A DNA stretch of 64,000 bases, from positions 248,001 through 312,000 of the forward strand of contig NZ_AP017378.1 of assembly GCF_003966735.1 (NCBI RefSeq), given 5' to 3'. A program made the position numbers and the translations under genes. Numbering within the stretch: position 1 is the stretch's first letter; each line of letters begins with the position of its first letter. Positions 8,390 to 17,415 of the stretch are shown here, piece by piece. A model generated the notes under the pieces. The model ran no database searches. It saw nothing but the letters and a program-made list of their open reading frames with translations, and was not told the origin of the DNA. Source of the DNA: Desulfovibrio ferrophilus. GTDB taxonomy: Bacteria; Desulfobacterota; Desulfovibrionia; Desulfovibrionales; Desulfovibrionaceae.

Positions 8390-9502
8390 CTAGAAGACCA
8401 CCACGACTTGGCAGCGGTCCAGAAAGTTGCCGGATTCAGCAAGGACGTTTTGCAGGAAATCGGCATCCGCCGGAGGAATTTGCAGCTTTCCATCTACAGC
8501 CTGGGCGCGGATGATTTTAGGGGCGGCACCGGCTCGTTGACTTTGTTGGGCCTGAGCAAGTTCCCGGTAGTAACGCACAAATCCTTGTCCGATACCTTTT
8601 TTAAAATCCACCGAGTCGGCAGGGTAGAGGAGTCGGTCTCCACTGACGATGTTGGGCCGCAGAGTGGGTTTGAAGTCGGTTCCGCGTGCATCGATAATCA
8701 GCCCTGTCGTGGCTCGTGCTTCGGCTCGGACTGCTGGAGGCAGGGAGGGGGCGCTGCTGCGTTGCTGCGCTGCTGCGGGTGGTTGTTGAGATCCTCGGTT
8801 CTCCAGTTGACGGAGACGGGTGTCCAGTTCGGAAAATTTCCGGCGTGTTTGCATATCCAAGGGATCATTACCGGTGGCAGGGCTGGTGCCCGAGTCGTTG
8901 GAGAATGTCTCCAAGGCATTGGTCAGAGCGGCCACTCGTGCCTCAAGAATGCGTACCCGTTCTTCCAGCGGGCTGGTGCGGTTGACGCCAGCAGGTGCCG
9001 TGGGACTGCCGCGATCAAGGATTTCCCGCGCCAGCTCTCCGGTCAGGGGAACGCTTACAGTCACGCGTACCGATCCGTCAGCCAGCATTTGCTCAGCCAC
9101 GATCGTCGAGTGTGCGAGGATGCCCTGCACACGCGAAGTGACCAGGTCGTTTTGCACCAGCAGATTGCGAACGGTGGTTTGGGAGTCGATGCGTACCTGG
9201 CCCACTACTTCCATGAGATTGCGCCGGGCATCAAGGACAGCAGCTCGTCGAGCCGCAGCCCGGGCCTGGGCCAGATTGGCGGCGTTGGCAGGGGGAGCGC
9301 CAGTGCCCGAAGCCACTGCCTTGGCGTCTTCCCAGTCGATAAAACCAACCCCTGCAACGTATTCCACACTGGCCTCCTGGGCAGCAGCCGAGGTGGTCGC
9401 GTATGCCGGGGGCACCGAGTGATTCATGCCGAGGAAGGCGGCAAACAGCGCCAGCAGCATGAGTGCCGCGGTTGAGTTGTGGGAGCGCGTGGGGTGGTGC
9501 AT
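8390..9502 (-). CDS. Exported protein with LPP20-like domain
   Basis: The 370-residue protein has an N-terminal hydrophobic signal segment (about 10-36) followed by a region (about 45-160) with AARRAAVLDARRNLMEVV and QVRIDSQTTVRN. This pattern is typical of LPP20-type envelope proteins with an alanine-rich helix. A coiled-coil stretch (about 180-240) and a Q/P/A-rich linker follow, then a second globular part ending in RCQVVVVF. There is no lipobox cysteine at the expected place. It is nine bases downstream of the lipoprotein gene, so the two are almost certainly one transcript and may act together at the outer membrane. The exact role is unknown. Confidence 0.65.
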   Translation of the reverse strand: MHHPTRSHNSTAALMLLALFAAFLGMNHSVPPAYATTSAAAQEASVEYVAGVGFIDWEDAKAVASGTGAPPANAANLAQARAAARRAAVLDARRNLMEVVGQVRIDSQTTVRNLLVQNDLVTSRVQGILAHSTIVAEQMLADGSVRVTVSVPLTGELAREILDRGSPTAPAGVNRTSPLEERVRILEARVAALTNALETFSNDSGTSPATGNDPLDMQTRRKFSELDTRLRQLENRGSQQPPAAAQQRSSAPSLPPAVRAEARATTGLIIDARGTDFKPTLRPNIVSGDRLLYPADSVDFKKGIGQGFVRYYRELAQAQQSQRAGAAPKIIRAQAVDGKLQIPPADADFLQNVLAESGNFLDRCQVVVVF

Positions 9503-9511
9503 GGCGATCTC

Positions 9512-11644
9512 CTATGGGAGCGGGCAACCCGCAACCGGAGCTTCCAGCGCAGGAGCCAGCAGTACCGGTCCGAGCACGGAAATTCCAGGGTCGGTTTCCC
9601 AATGGTTTTCACGTAAATCCAGTGCAGTGGAAGAAAAATTCTGAACGTCAAAAGGAGCATTGCCCGAAAAGCTTGTTTGGCGAATGCTCGGGGCCAGACC
9701 TGTGCCCTGGGCCACGATGCCGCCCATTCCGCCGTTGCCCTTGATAAGTGAACAGGTCATGTCCGGTGCTGCGCCGTCGGACAGCTGCATGCCGGCCTGG
9801 CTGGACGAACGGATGACGGTTCCGATCAGGCGGGGGGCACTCTCCTGGATGTTCAGGCCAATGCGGGCTCCGAGGATGCGGGCATGGCTGAGCAATACCC
9901 GCGAGTCCTGGCTCAGTGTCAGGCCTTCCCACGATCCGGGGCGTGAATCGGGGGTTTCGGGCACCAGACGCACAGGCTGTTCAACTGTGCCGTAAGTCGT
10001 AAGTTTTCCTCCGCTCACGGTGATTCCGCTGCCGGGTGTAAACCGTATGATTACACCGGGGGCAATGTGCAGGGCGGAATTCGTGGGCACGATCAATGTG
10101 CTGCTGACGAGATACGGGCTGTACTCCGGTCCCAGAAAGAGAAGCTCGGGGACCGTGCCGCCAAGGGTGGATGAGGTTACTGCGGCTGCGGCCAGCGCAG
10201 GTTCCGGCAGAGGGGTTGCCTTGATTCCAGTGCTGAAGGTGCTGCGATTGCCAGCTTTGTCTACGGCGCTGACACGCAGGAAGCGAGGGTCGAAGTTGTC
10301 CAGGTCATCCACTGTGGCGCTAGGAGTTTCACTACGTAGCGCAAGGGTGAAACCGGTCAGACCCCTGGGGGAAGCCCAGACTTCATAGTTTTGCAGGTCA
10401 GAGACATTCACTGGCGACCAGCGGAGCAGGATGCGGCCATCCTGAACCGTGGCGACGAGGTCTGTCGGTGCCGGGGGCGGGGAGGCATCGATGGATAAGG
10501 AACGACGCAGGACGCGTATGCTGCGGTTGCCGGAACCATTGACCAACACGCCGCGAGCAATAATACGCGAGGCTTCGATTCCGCGCTCGGGGATGTAAGC
10601 TCCCTGATAGATTTCACGGGCATCCAGTTCGCGCATGGCCGCTGCCAATTCCTCAGGTGTCGGCGTGAGGCCTGACGCCTCGAATTGATCCTCCAATGCG
10701 TTCAGGATTTGCCCGCGCAGGACGCGCCGCTGCGATGGCGGGGCCGGGCGTAACTCGACGGTTTCCGAAAAGCCATCCTGCGCGTTGAGTTGTGCTGTGG
10801 CGCGTGCGCCAGGCGCACCCACCAGCCGGAAGATCATGGGCTCGCCTTCGCGATACAGGGACGCTTCCTGGGCTGTGGTGAAAAGGTCCAGCGCTGGGGC
10901 TGCTGCCAGGAATCGACCACTTGAGGAGGAGACGCGGATGGTGCCTACTATTTCACGGAACAGGGCATCCGTCTCTCGCAGCAGTTGTTCTTCGCGTAGA
11001 TTCCAGAGCGAGGACAATGCGGACAGTGCCAGCCCTACGGGGGTGATGGATACACCGCCACCGAACCCCCGGCTGACGTGCACGGCACGCCAGAGCAGTT
11101 GGCCCGAGGGCAGAGCGATCATGCGGACCCGGCAACCCACTGCCGTCTGGGAAACGATGCCTGCAAAGGTGCGGTCAAAATGCGTGACTTCGCCGATAAC
11201 AACAGCGTCCACACCCAGCAGGGAATGGAGCTTTGCCGGGTTTTCTTCCAGCAGGGAGCTGACGGTCTGGTAAGTATCCAGTTCGGCCCCGGACAGTCGG
11301 ACATCTGTTTCCAGCAGTTCCTGGTCTGCAAAGGGCATGGCTGCAAGGTGATTATACATGCCCCGGCGAACCACATCTCGCGGGTCCTCGGCCTCGGGAG
11401 CCAGAGACCACTCTGCCGGATCGCCGCCAAAAGGCAGAACAGCCAAGGTGCGCGGGGGATTGTCCACCATGAATTTGGTGTTTTCGTATTCGCCGGAGAA
11501 CACCTCGAACGGTTCGCCACTGTCCATAGAGGCAGGGGCACCGGCTCTGGGGGTGCTGCGTTTTCCTGAACAGCCGCTGAGCATGGTGGCGGCTACTGTC
11601 AGGGTCAGCGCCAGTAGAATGACGGCTATGCGCGGAAGCCTCAT
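9512..11644 (-). CDS. Large lipoprotein: DUF799-like domain, FN3 domain and C-terminal beta-helix
   Basis: The ATG at 11644, preceded by GGAGGA, gives a 710-residue protein with a signal sequence and lipobox ending in LSGC (Cys25). A longer frame from 11731 would bury the signal peptide and is rejected. The first part (about 50-230) has LAVLPFGGDP and GVDAVVIGEVTHFD, resembling the DUF799/GNA1162 outer-membrane lipoprotein group. A fibronectin type III-like segment follows (DLVATVQDGRILLRWSPV). The C-terminal part (about 530-700) has short repeated strands typical of a right-handed beta-helix (IAPGVIIRFTPGSGITVSGG). Such helices often bind or process polysaccharide. It is co-transcribed with the LPP20-like gene. 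Confidence 0.7.
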   Translation of the reverse strand: MRLPRIAVILLALTLTVAATMLSGCSGKRSTPRAGAPASMDSGEPFEVFSGEYENTKFMVDNPPRTLAVLPFGGDPAEWSLAPEAEDPRDVVRRGMYNHLAAMPFADQELLETDVRLSGAELDTYQTVSSLLEENPAKLHSLLGVDAVVIGEVTHFDRTFAGIVSQTAVGCRVRMIALPSGQLLWRAVHVSRGFGGGVSITPVGLALSALSSLWNLREEQLLRETDALFREIVGTIRVSSSSGRFLAAAPALDLFTTAQEASLYREGEPMIFRLVGAPGARATAQLNAQDGFSETVELRPAPPSQRRVLRGQILNALEDQFEASGLTPTPEELAAAMRELDAREIYQGAYIPERGIEASRIIARGVLVNGSGNRSIRVLRRSLSIDASPPPAPTDLVATVQDGRILLRWSPVNVSDLQNYEVWASPRGLTGFTLALRSETPSATVDDLDNFDPRFLRVSAVDKAGNRSTFSTGIKATPLPEPALAAAAVTSSTLGGTVPELLFLGPEYSPYLVSSTLIVPTNSALHIAPGVIIRFTPGSGITVSGGKLTTYGTVEQPVRLVPETPDSRPGSWEGLTLSQDSRVLLSHARILGARIGLNIQESAPRLIGTVIRSSSQAGMQLSDGAAPDMTCSLIKGNGGMGGIVAQGTGLAPSIRQTSFSGNAPFDVQNFSSTALDLRENHWETDPGISVLGPVLLAPALEAPVAGCPLP

Positions 11645-11820
11645 CCGGAATCCTCCGTGATCGAGGGGTGTTGAATCAAAGTTCTCGTGGCACGCTACGT
11701 GCGCGCGTGGGCATGGGATGAAGGCATGCAAGATTCATCCCTTGTCTCAAGGGGAAAGTATTGCATGCACTTCAAATGAAGGCAATTGATCAGCAAGCCT
11801 GGGAGGTTGAGGATGTGAGC

Positions 11821-12939
11821 TTATCCCAGACGGTCGTGTGCAAGGGCCAAGTATGGTTCCAGCCCGGATTCCACATCCTCGGGCCATTGGAATCCCTGGG
11901 GGCGAGGGGTATTGAGTGCCTGTTCGATGGCAAGAGCCAAAGCCTGGGCATCGCCGGAATCGTCCACTATGCGGTCGGGGGGCAGGAAATAGCTTGAGCC
12001 GTTGTCCTTGGAGGAAATAACTCTGGTGCCACTGGCCAAAGCCTCGAGCACCGCATTGGAGCAGGTGTCGTAGAATGAGGGCAGGCAAAACAGATCACTG
12101 GCTTGATACAGGGAAGGCATGTCGTCCACGCGTCCCAAAAATGCCACACGATCCTGGACGGCCAGGGACTGGGCCAAGGCTTTGAAGCGCCCGGGATTAC
12201 GGTCACCGGCCACATGGACCCGCACTTCGCGTGGCAGCAGCGCCAAGGCCCGAATCAGGGTGCCCAACCCTTTCAAGGCAAAGTTTGTTCCTGCCAGCAC
12301 GATCAACTGATCTGCTGCTCCCAGGCCCATGTTGCTGCGAATGAGGGTGCGCTCATCCTCACTGGCCGGAGTGAACCTGGTCAGGTCCGGGCGGTTGTAG
12401 ATGACTTTCATCTGGCGCTTGTCCAGCCAGGGATGGGCGTCCAGTAGCCAGTCCTGAACGCGATGCGAAACGGCAATGCACAGCTCCTGGTTCTCCAGAG
12501 CGCGTCGCTCCAGATGTCGAATCAGCCGGTTGGCTGGGGCCAATCGTCTGCGCAACATCTTGAATTCACGCTCGAAACCTTGAGCGTAGGCCCGTTTGGA
12601 CAGTCTCCAGAATTCGGATAGGGGGCCACCGCTCATGCGTAGAACGTCCTGGCGGACGGTCTTGCCCATGGAAATGGTCAGGCCGTAGCCCCCACGTTTG
12701 CGTGCTTGTTCCGCGGCATATGCGTACCAGGCGATTTTTGCAGCGCGTCCCAGAGGGGGGCGCCCCACGGGAACAACGTTGACCCCTTTGGGTTCTGCAG
12801 TCTCCTGCCGGGCGCAGATGAAGTCTACCGGGTAGCCATTGGCCGTCAGGATGTCGGCAAGGCGGAAGGCGAAGCCCTCGGCTCCGCCATAGGTGGACAG
12901 TTTGGGCAGCATCAAGGCAATGCGGTTATTCCCGCTCAT
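11821..12939 (-). CDS. GT4-type glycosyltransferase
   Basis: The 372-residue protein has the GT-B layout. The N-terminal domain opens with IALMLPKLSTYGGAEGFAF (GGAE loop typical of GT4). The C-terminal nucleotide-sugar domain contains VIYNRPDLTRF, LAGTNFALKGLGTLI, VAFLGRVDDMPSLYQASDLF and the EX7E-type segment TCSNAVLEALASGTRV. GT4 enzymes transfer sugars to lipopolysaccharide core or other surface glycans. It overlaps the neighbouring glycosyltransferase gene by four bases, so both probably act in one pathway. Donor and acceptor are not predictable. Confidence 0.85.
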   Translation of the reverse strand: MSGNNRIALMLPKLSTYGGAEGFAFRLADILTANGYPVDFICARQETAEPKGVNVVPVGRPPLGRAAKIAWYAYAAEQARKRGGYGLTISMGKTVRQDVLRMSGGPLSEFWRLSKRAYAQGFEREFKMLRRRLAPANRLIRHLERRALENQELCIAVSHRVQDWLLDAHPWLDKRQMKVIYNRPDLTRFTPASEDERTLIRSNMGLGAADQLIVLAGTNFALKGLGTLIRALALLPREVRVHVAGDRNPGRFKALAQSLAVQDRVAFLGRVDDMPSLYQASDLFCLPSFYDTCSNAVLEALASGTRVISSKDNGSSYFLPPDRIVDDSGDAQALALAIEQALNTPRPQGFQWPEDVESGLEPYLALAHDRLG

Positions 12940-14036
12940 GACGGCTCTCCCCGGTATACGGCAAGGGTACGTTCCAGAAAGGCCTCGCCGGACAGATTTT
13001 CCATTGTCTTTGCCTGTTGGGAGACGAGTCCCCGACGGGTGGATTCCGGCTGAGCCCAGGCGATGGATTCAGCCATATTTTTAACACTGTTCGGCGGGAA
13101 CAGGGCGCGGCCGGAAATGAGATCGGGCATCACACCTACGGTGGTGCCGATGAGCGGAACGCCGCAGGACATGATTTCCAGAGCCGCTCGGGCGATGGTT
13201 TCGGACCATTTGGAGGCAATGACTCCAAGGTCCATGGCCGAGATGATGTCTGCCACATCCCGGCGGCTGCCGGTAATGACCGTGGCGTCACTCATGCCCG
13301 AGTCGTTGATCCAGTTCTGGACTTGCTCTTGTGTCGTGGCGGTAGGGAATCCGGCTAGCATCAATTTCAGATGAACGTTGCCATCAGCCCGCAGGCTGGC
13401 AATGGCCTGGATCAGTTCGCGCTGTCCTTTGACTTCATCGAACCGCCCCAGCAAACCGACCACAAGATCGTCTTCGCCAAAGCCGAATTCGGCGCGCACA
13501 CGGGCCCGACCATCAACCGAGAAGGCGAAACGCGCACGGTCCACTCCTCCCAGAATGCGGTGCAGATTGCAGTCCCGGATGGGGAAATGTTCGCGGAAAT
13601 GGCCGTACATCACCGAATTGGTGGCGATCACGGCATCGGCCACGGAGGCGTGCAGCCAGCGGTTGATGGGATCATGCTTCGGGAGCCTTTGATCGCCCCG
13701 CGTACGAATCAGGCGGAAGGAATTGGAGCGTTTTTTGAGCAGACTCCACAACCAGAAGGATTCACCCCGGTGGCAGTTCACGGCGTGTGGCTTGAACTCC
13801 GTCACAAGTTGCGACAGCTCGCGATAGACGTGCGCCACCTTCAGTGGGTTGGACGAATTGAGTGGCAAGGTGCGTACGTCAAGATTCCACTCCTGAGCCT
13901 TGGCGTGGCTTTCAGTGTCTTCCAGGGTCAGAACCAGGGATTCGTGCCCGGCATCTTGCAACAGGCGTGCGAGGTACAGAGCGTACCAGGAGGTGGCGTT
14001 GAACCAGCGGACGTTGGCGACTTGGATGATGCGCAT
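12936..14036 (-). CDS. GT4-type glycosyltransferase
   Basis: This is a second GT-B glycosyltransferase of 366 residues. The N-terminal part starts MRIIQVANVRWFNATSWYAL. The C-terminal half has VVGLLGRFDEVKGQRELI, LMLAGFP, TVITGSRRDVADIISAMDLG and the acidic segment SETIARAALEIMSCGVPL, the usual GT4 donor site. It is the upstream gene of the pair (ATGA overlap with the next). No signal peptide or membrane helix is seen, so it likely acts on the cytoplasmic side of the inner membrane. Probable role: lipopolysaccharide or capsule assembly, by inference. Confidence 0.85.
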   Translation of the reverse strand: MRIIQVANVRWFNATSWYALYLARLLQDAGHESLVLTLEDTESHAKAQEWNLDVRTLPLNSSNPLKVAHVYRELSQLVTEFKPHAVNCHRGESFWLWSLLKKRSNSFRLIRTRGDQRLPKHDPINRWLHASVADAVIATNSVMYGHFREHFPIRDCNLHRILGGVDRARFAFSVDGRARVRAEFGFGEDDLVVGLLGRFDEVKGQRELIQAIASLRADGNVHLKLMLAGFPTATTQEQVQNWINDSGMSDATVITGSRRDVADIISAMDLGVIASKWSETIARAALEIMSCGVPLIGTTVGVMPDLISGRALFPPNSVKNMAESIAWAQPESTRRGLVSQQAKTMENLSGEAFLERTLAVYRGEPS

Positions 14037-14228
14037 GCGGCTTTGTATGGATATTGCACGGGATTTGCAAGAGATGCGTCAGTGGCGACGGGATTTCGTC
14101 GGCACCCGCTTGAAAAGAATGACACCTCGTCGTCAGAATGGCAAGATGGCGAGGCTTGGGATTGATAAGCAGAGAGGCCCATGGCAACTGCCGGGACCTC
14201 TGCTGTGTGATGATGACGAGGGTGGGCC

Positions 14229-14594
14229 TTAGCGCAGGCAAGCTTCCTTCTTGCTGACGGCTTCGGCCTTGATGCGATCAAGAAGCTCAGCAAGTGCGGC
14301 TTTGACGTTTTCGCGGAAATCGCCGGCCACGATGATAAAGAGCAGGTCGTCGCCAGGCTTCAGACAGCCGGATTTGGCCTCGGCCATGGCGCGCCAGATG
14401 CCGGGGCGTTGTTCGAATTCCTGGCACAGGGCGGCAATCTTGTCGTGGTCCGGGGTGACCTCGACGCCGGTGACTTCGGCACCGTCAGCTCTGGATGTGG
14501 CGCGGACCACGCCGTTATGAACAAGGACCATGCCCACGTTCTTGGCGAAATCGGGATCGGCCTTTAACTCGGCAATAGTTTTAGTGATATCCAT
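14229..14594 (-). CDS. moaE: Short MoaE-like molybdopterin synthase catalytic subunit
   Basis: The 121-residue protein aligns by eye with MoaE, which inserts sulfur from MoaD thiocarboxylate into precursor Z during molybdopterin synthesis. The similarity includes GMVLVHNGVVR (like the GxVR loop) and the end GDFRENVKAALAELLDRIKA then SKKE. These match the R, the K and the second K of the MoaE active site. It is shorter than typical MoaE (about 140-150) and lacks the usual HR and WK pairs (FR and SK here). AAGGAG precedes the ATG. No moaD is adjacent. The gene is divergent from the 891-residue gene with only 33 bases between start codons. Confidence 0.7.
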   Translation of the reverse strand: MDITKTIAELKADPDFAKNVGMVLVHNGVVRATSRADGAEVTGVEVTPDHDKIAALCQEFEQRPGIWRAMAEAKSGCLKPGDDLLFIIVAGDFRENVKAALAELLDRIKAEAVSKKEACLR

Positions 14595-14627
14595 CTGCTA
14601 ACTCCTTTCGGAAAATGGTAGGGAACG

Positions 14628-17303
14628 ATGTACAAGCTTTCGTCACTGCTCAAGGATCTGCCGACGCTGCATGAAAGCAGGATGTCGTCTTCCGGCTTTG
14701 CCGTGTGGATCGTCTGGGCGGATGAACTGACCGATGCCATTCCGTCTACCTTCCGGGATTTCGGTGGCATGGAAATCTCATCGGAAAATCAGCATTCCTT
14801 GTGGTTCTTCTTTACCAAGGATGTTTTCCACGCCATGGCTCGGCTGCAGGTCTGGGCCAACCTGAACGACCTTCCGGTCTATATCCAGATCTTGCCTGCC
14901 AATCTCGGAATAGGGTTCCAGTTGGAGATGGCCTTGTCAATCTCTTCGGAACTCTATTCTCAGCAATCCAATCTGCCCGATGAGTTCGAGGTCTGGGTAC
15001 ACCCCAAGGTCCGGCAGGAAGCGGATGGTATCCCCGGCATCACTCTTGAAAAGATCGATAAACTCTACTCGGGCATTGCGGCGGCCTCATGGACAAAATT
15101 GTTCGGTGACCCGCGTATGGGATTTGCCTCGACCCTGGGCTGGTTTTTCATTCTGAAGCCTCTGGGCAATCCGATGGATAAGGCCTTCATCGAAGGCTGG
15201 CGCAATTTTTTCCTCGAGATTGAGAAGATATTAAAACGCCTGAAGCTCAAGTACATTGTTTCTGAGGGCTACCTGACCTTCGAGTTGGATTCCTACAAGA
15301 ATCTGGACCGCTGGTGCCGTGAAATTCTGACGATGATTCGCGGAACCAAGGACTGCGAGGAATGCAATTACTGGCCAAGCGTCATGCTGGCCGTGGAGAA
15401 GGCTGGCTATCAATTCAATGACGAATTGCCCAACAAGATTCCCATTGAATGGGATCAGATGGCTCCAGATTTTCCACACATGAGTTATCGAACGGCTTTT
15501 CTGCTGGGTGATAATTACAAGATCAAGGATGTCAGCTACAGCTTCGAGCGGAGCCGGATGACCGACTGGTGTTACGTTCACATGTCGGATCTGGATTCCA
15601 TCTTTGAGGAACAAGGCAGTTTGAACATCACTCTGCCCGTTGGGCTTCTGGCAGGTAAGGAACGGCCTTGTTTCTATTGTGGACTGCGCAGCCACACCGA
15701 AACCGAGTGTCCCACGCGAACGTTGCAGGATTTGGACAACAAGGTGTGGAAGGACATTTCCATGATGGGGCTGGACTCCATCAATATGAATCTCAAGGAG
15801 TTGGGTGAGGCGGTCAAGGATGAGCCTGTTTCCGGCATGGAGCGGCTCTTGGGCGGAGCTGAAAGCGCAGGCACAATGCTGCGGGCCCTGTTCGAAATCA
15901 ATGCCCCCGTGCAATTGAGATACATGCCAATGATCTGGCGTTCTCTGGGGAAGGATTTGCCTGCGGGATTATACAAGCTGGCGCCTTTGGAAAAAAGTTC
16001 TCTGACCAAGGCCTATGACATGTTTCTGGCTGGTGAGGCCGCAGAGGCAGAGCATGAGGCCAAGGAAGGGGCGTTGCGCAATCCTCGGGATTTCCAGTAC
16101 CGCACATTGTTGGGGTTCCTCCTGATGGAGCGCGGCGACCTGGACCGGGCTATCGGTTACTGGAAGGAAGCCGAACCCCTGGGCGATTCCCCCATTCATT
16201 TTGCCTATCACAAATATCTTCAGGCTCGTGGTTTGGAGGTTCAGGGGCGTTTTGACGGAGCCATGAATCTCTACAAGGAAGCCTACGCATTGTGCCCGAA
16301 ATGGGATGAGCCGCACTACCGTCAGGCGGTCTGCATGGTGAAGATGGGTTTTTCGGAACATGCCGTGGGGTTGATTGATCAGCTGCTGGATGATGATGCC
16401 AACCTTTTCAATCGTATCATTATTGACCCCGAAGCCGAGCGCGGAGTGGTGCAGATTTTGGCCAACCTCCATGGGCGTTGGGTTGCTGCACAGGAAGGGG
16501 CAAAGGATGGAGAGCAGAAGCTGCGAAGCCTGATCGAAGAGGTTGAGGATTGGTTTGGCAAAGACCATGAATACAGCATGAAAATGAAACGCCAGATTGG
16601 TAACATTCTCCAGCTGGCCGAAATTGAGAACTATGTGGTCTTCAACAAGCTGATTTCCGGGAAACTCAACGTCAGTCGTTCGTTGAAGTCTAACGTGGAC
16701 AAGGAAGTAAAGGTCCTGCAAAAGCAGGCCGAGCAGTTTCGTAAGCGATTGAAGGGCATTCATGAGGAGATATCATGGTTTCCTTTTCCTCGTGCCCTGC
16801 GTGAGTTCAACAGGGATTTCAATTTTTGTGTGACCAAGTTGAATTGGGTGAAGCAGCAGCATTTCAAGGTGGCCAAGAATTTCCGCATGAGCCATGAGTT
16901 CTTCAAACAGGTGGACGAGAATCTCAAACGTCTGTCGTCGCGCCTGGTCACGTTGAGGATTGTACGGGATGCTACTCTGTTTGCCTTACTCATGGGCAAG
17001 AGTTTTATGTGGATGGAGATCGTAGGGCTGGGGTTGGCCTTGGTTGCCATGCCCGTGGCTGTCGTCGTGGGTGAGAATTTTCATTACGCATGGTTGACCG
17101 AGTTCATCGAGGGACAGCGCTGGGGGATTCAGAAGGGGTTGATCATTGTCGTGAGTGTGCTTGCGTTTACTGTTTCGTTGCTCAAAACGGCTCTGGTCTT
17201 TGAAAAACGCAAGGCGAAGTTTTTTGACGAGCAGAAGGAGTTGGCCAAGAAGCACATGGCTCGGCAGGCCAAGACTCGGCAGGCCAAAACTCGGAGGAGA
17301 TAG
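14628..17303 (+). CDS. Large unknown protein: CCHC zinc knuckle, TPR region, two C-terminal membrane helices
   Basis: The 891-residue protein could not be assigned to a family. Seen in order: an N-terminal alpha/beta region (1-340); a zinc-knuckle motif CX2CX4HX4C at residues 348-361 (Cys348, Cys351, His356, Cys361); a TPR-like helical region (about 460-590, for example LLGFLLMERGDLDRAIGYW); a coiled-coil-prone region (about 685-740); two hydrophobic helices (about 793-815 and 830-855); and a very basic tail with a repeated RQAKT. There is no signal peptide, so most of the protein is probably cytoplasmic and anchored by the C-terminal hairpin. AGGGA precedes the ATG. It ends in its own terminator. 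Confidence 0.7.
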   Translation: MYKLSSLLKDLPTLHESRMSSSGFAVWIVWADELTDAIPSTFRDFGGMEISSENQHSLWFFFTKDVFHAMARLQVWANLNDLPVYIQILPANLGIGFQLEMALSISSELYSQQSNLPDEFEVWVHPKVRQEADGIPGITLEKIDKLYSGIAAASWTKLFGDPRMGFASTLGWFFILKPLGNPMDKAFIEGWRNFFLEIEKILKRLKLKYIVSEGYLTFELDSYKNLDRWCREILTMIRGTKDCEECNYWPSVMLAVEKAGYQFNDELPNKIPIEWDQMAPDFPHMSYRTAFLLGDNYKIKDVSYSFERSRMTDWCYVHMSDLDSIFEEQGSLNITLPVGLLAGKERPCFYCGLRSHTETECPTRTLQDLDNKVWKDISMMGLDSINMNLKELGEAVKDEPVSGMERLLGGAESAGTMLRALFEINAPVQLRYMPMIWRSLGKDLPAGLYKLAPLEKSSLTKAYDMFLAGEAAEAEHEAKEGALRNPRDFQYRTLLGFLLMERGDLDRAIGYWKEAEPLGDSPIHFAYHKYLQARGLEVQGRFDGAMNLYKEAYALCPKWDEPHYRQAVCMVKMGFSEHAVGLIDQLLDDDANLFNRIIIDPEAERGVVQILANLHGRWVAAQEGAKDGEQKLRSLIEEVEDWFGKDHEYSMKMKRQIGNILQLAEIENYVVFNKLISGKLNVSRSLKSNVDKEVKVLQKQAEQFRKRLKGIHEEISWFPFPRALREFNRDFNFCVTKLNWVKQQHFKVAKNFRMSHEFFKQVDENLKRLSSRLVTLRIVRDATLFALLMGKSFMWMEIVGLGLALVAMPVAVVVGENFHYAWLTEFIEGQRWGIQKGLIIVVSVLAFTVSLLKTALVFEKRKAKFFDEQKELAKKHMARQAKTRQAKTRRR

Positions 17304-17331
17304 CCGGAACGAGATGAATGGTCTTTTGCGT

Positions 17332-17359
17332 GCGGGCAGTTGTCTGTCCGCTCTTTTTT
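17332..17359 (+). terminator. Intrinsic terminator of the 891-residue gene
   Basis: An eight-base-pair stem, GCGGGCAG / CTGTCCGC (one G-U pair), with loop TTGT is followed by TCTTTTTT. It lies 29 bases after the stop codon. Confidence 0.75.
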
Positions 17360-17363
17360 GACC

Positions 17364-17391
17364 AAAAAAAAGCGGGAGCCGAAGCTCCCGC
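17364..17391 (-). terminator. Intrinsic terminator of dsrC
   Basis: A perfect eight-base-pair stem (GCGGGAGC / GCTCCCGC, loop CGAA) is followed on the minus strand by eight T. It sits 25 bases past the dsrC stop, back to back with the plus-strand terminator. Confidence 0.88.
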
Positions 17392-17415
17392 TCAAGAATC
17401 AAATCCGAATGCGAT

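Noticed and set aside
8384-9475. Long plus-strand reading frame of 363 codons
   Set aside because: It is the antisense of the LPP20-like gene, which has a signal peptide, family pattern and operon spacing; the plus-strand translation looks random.
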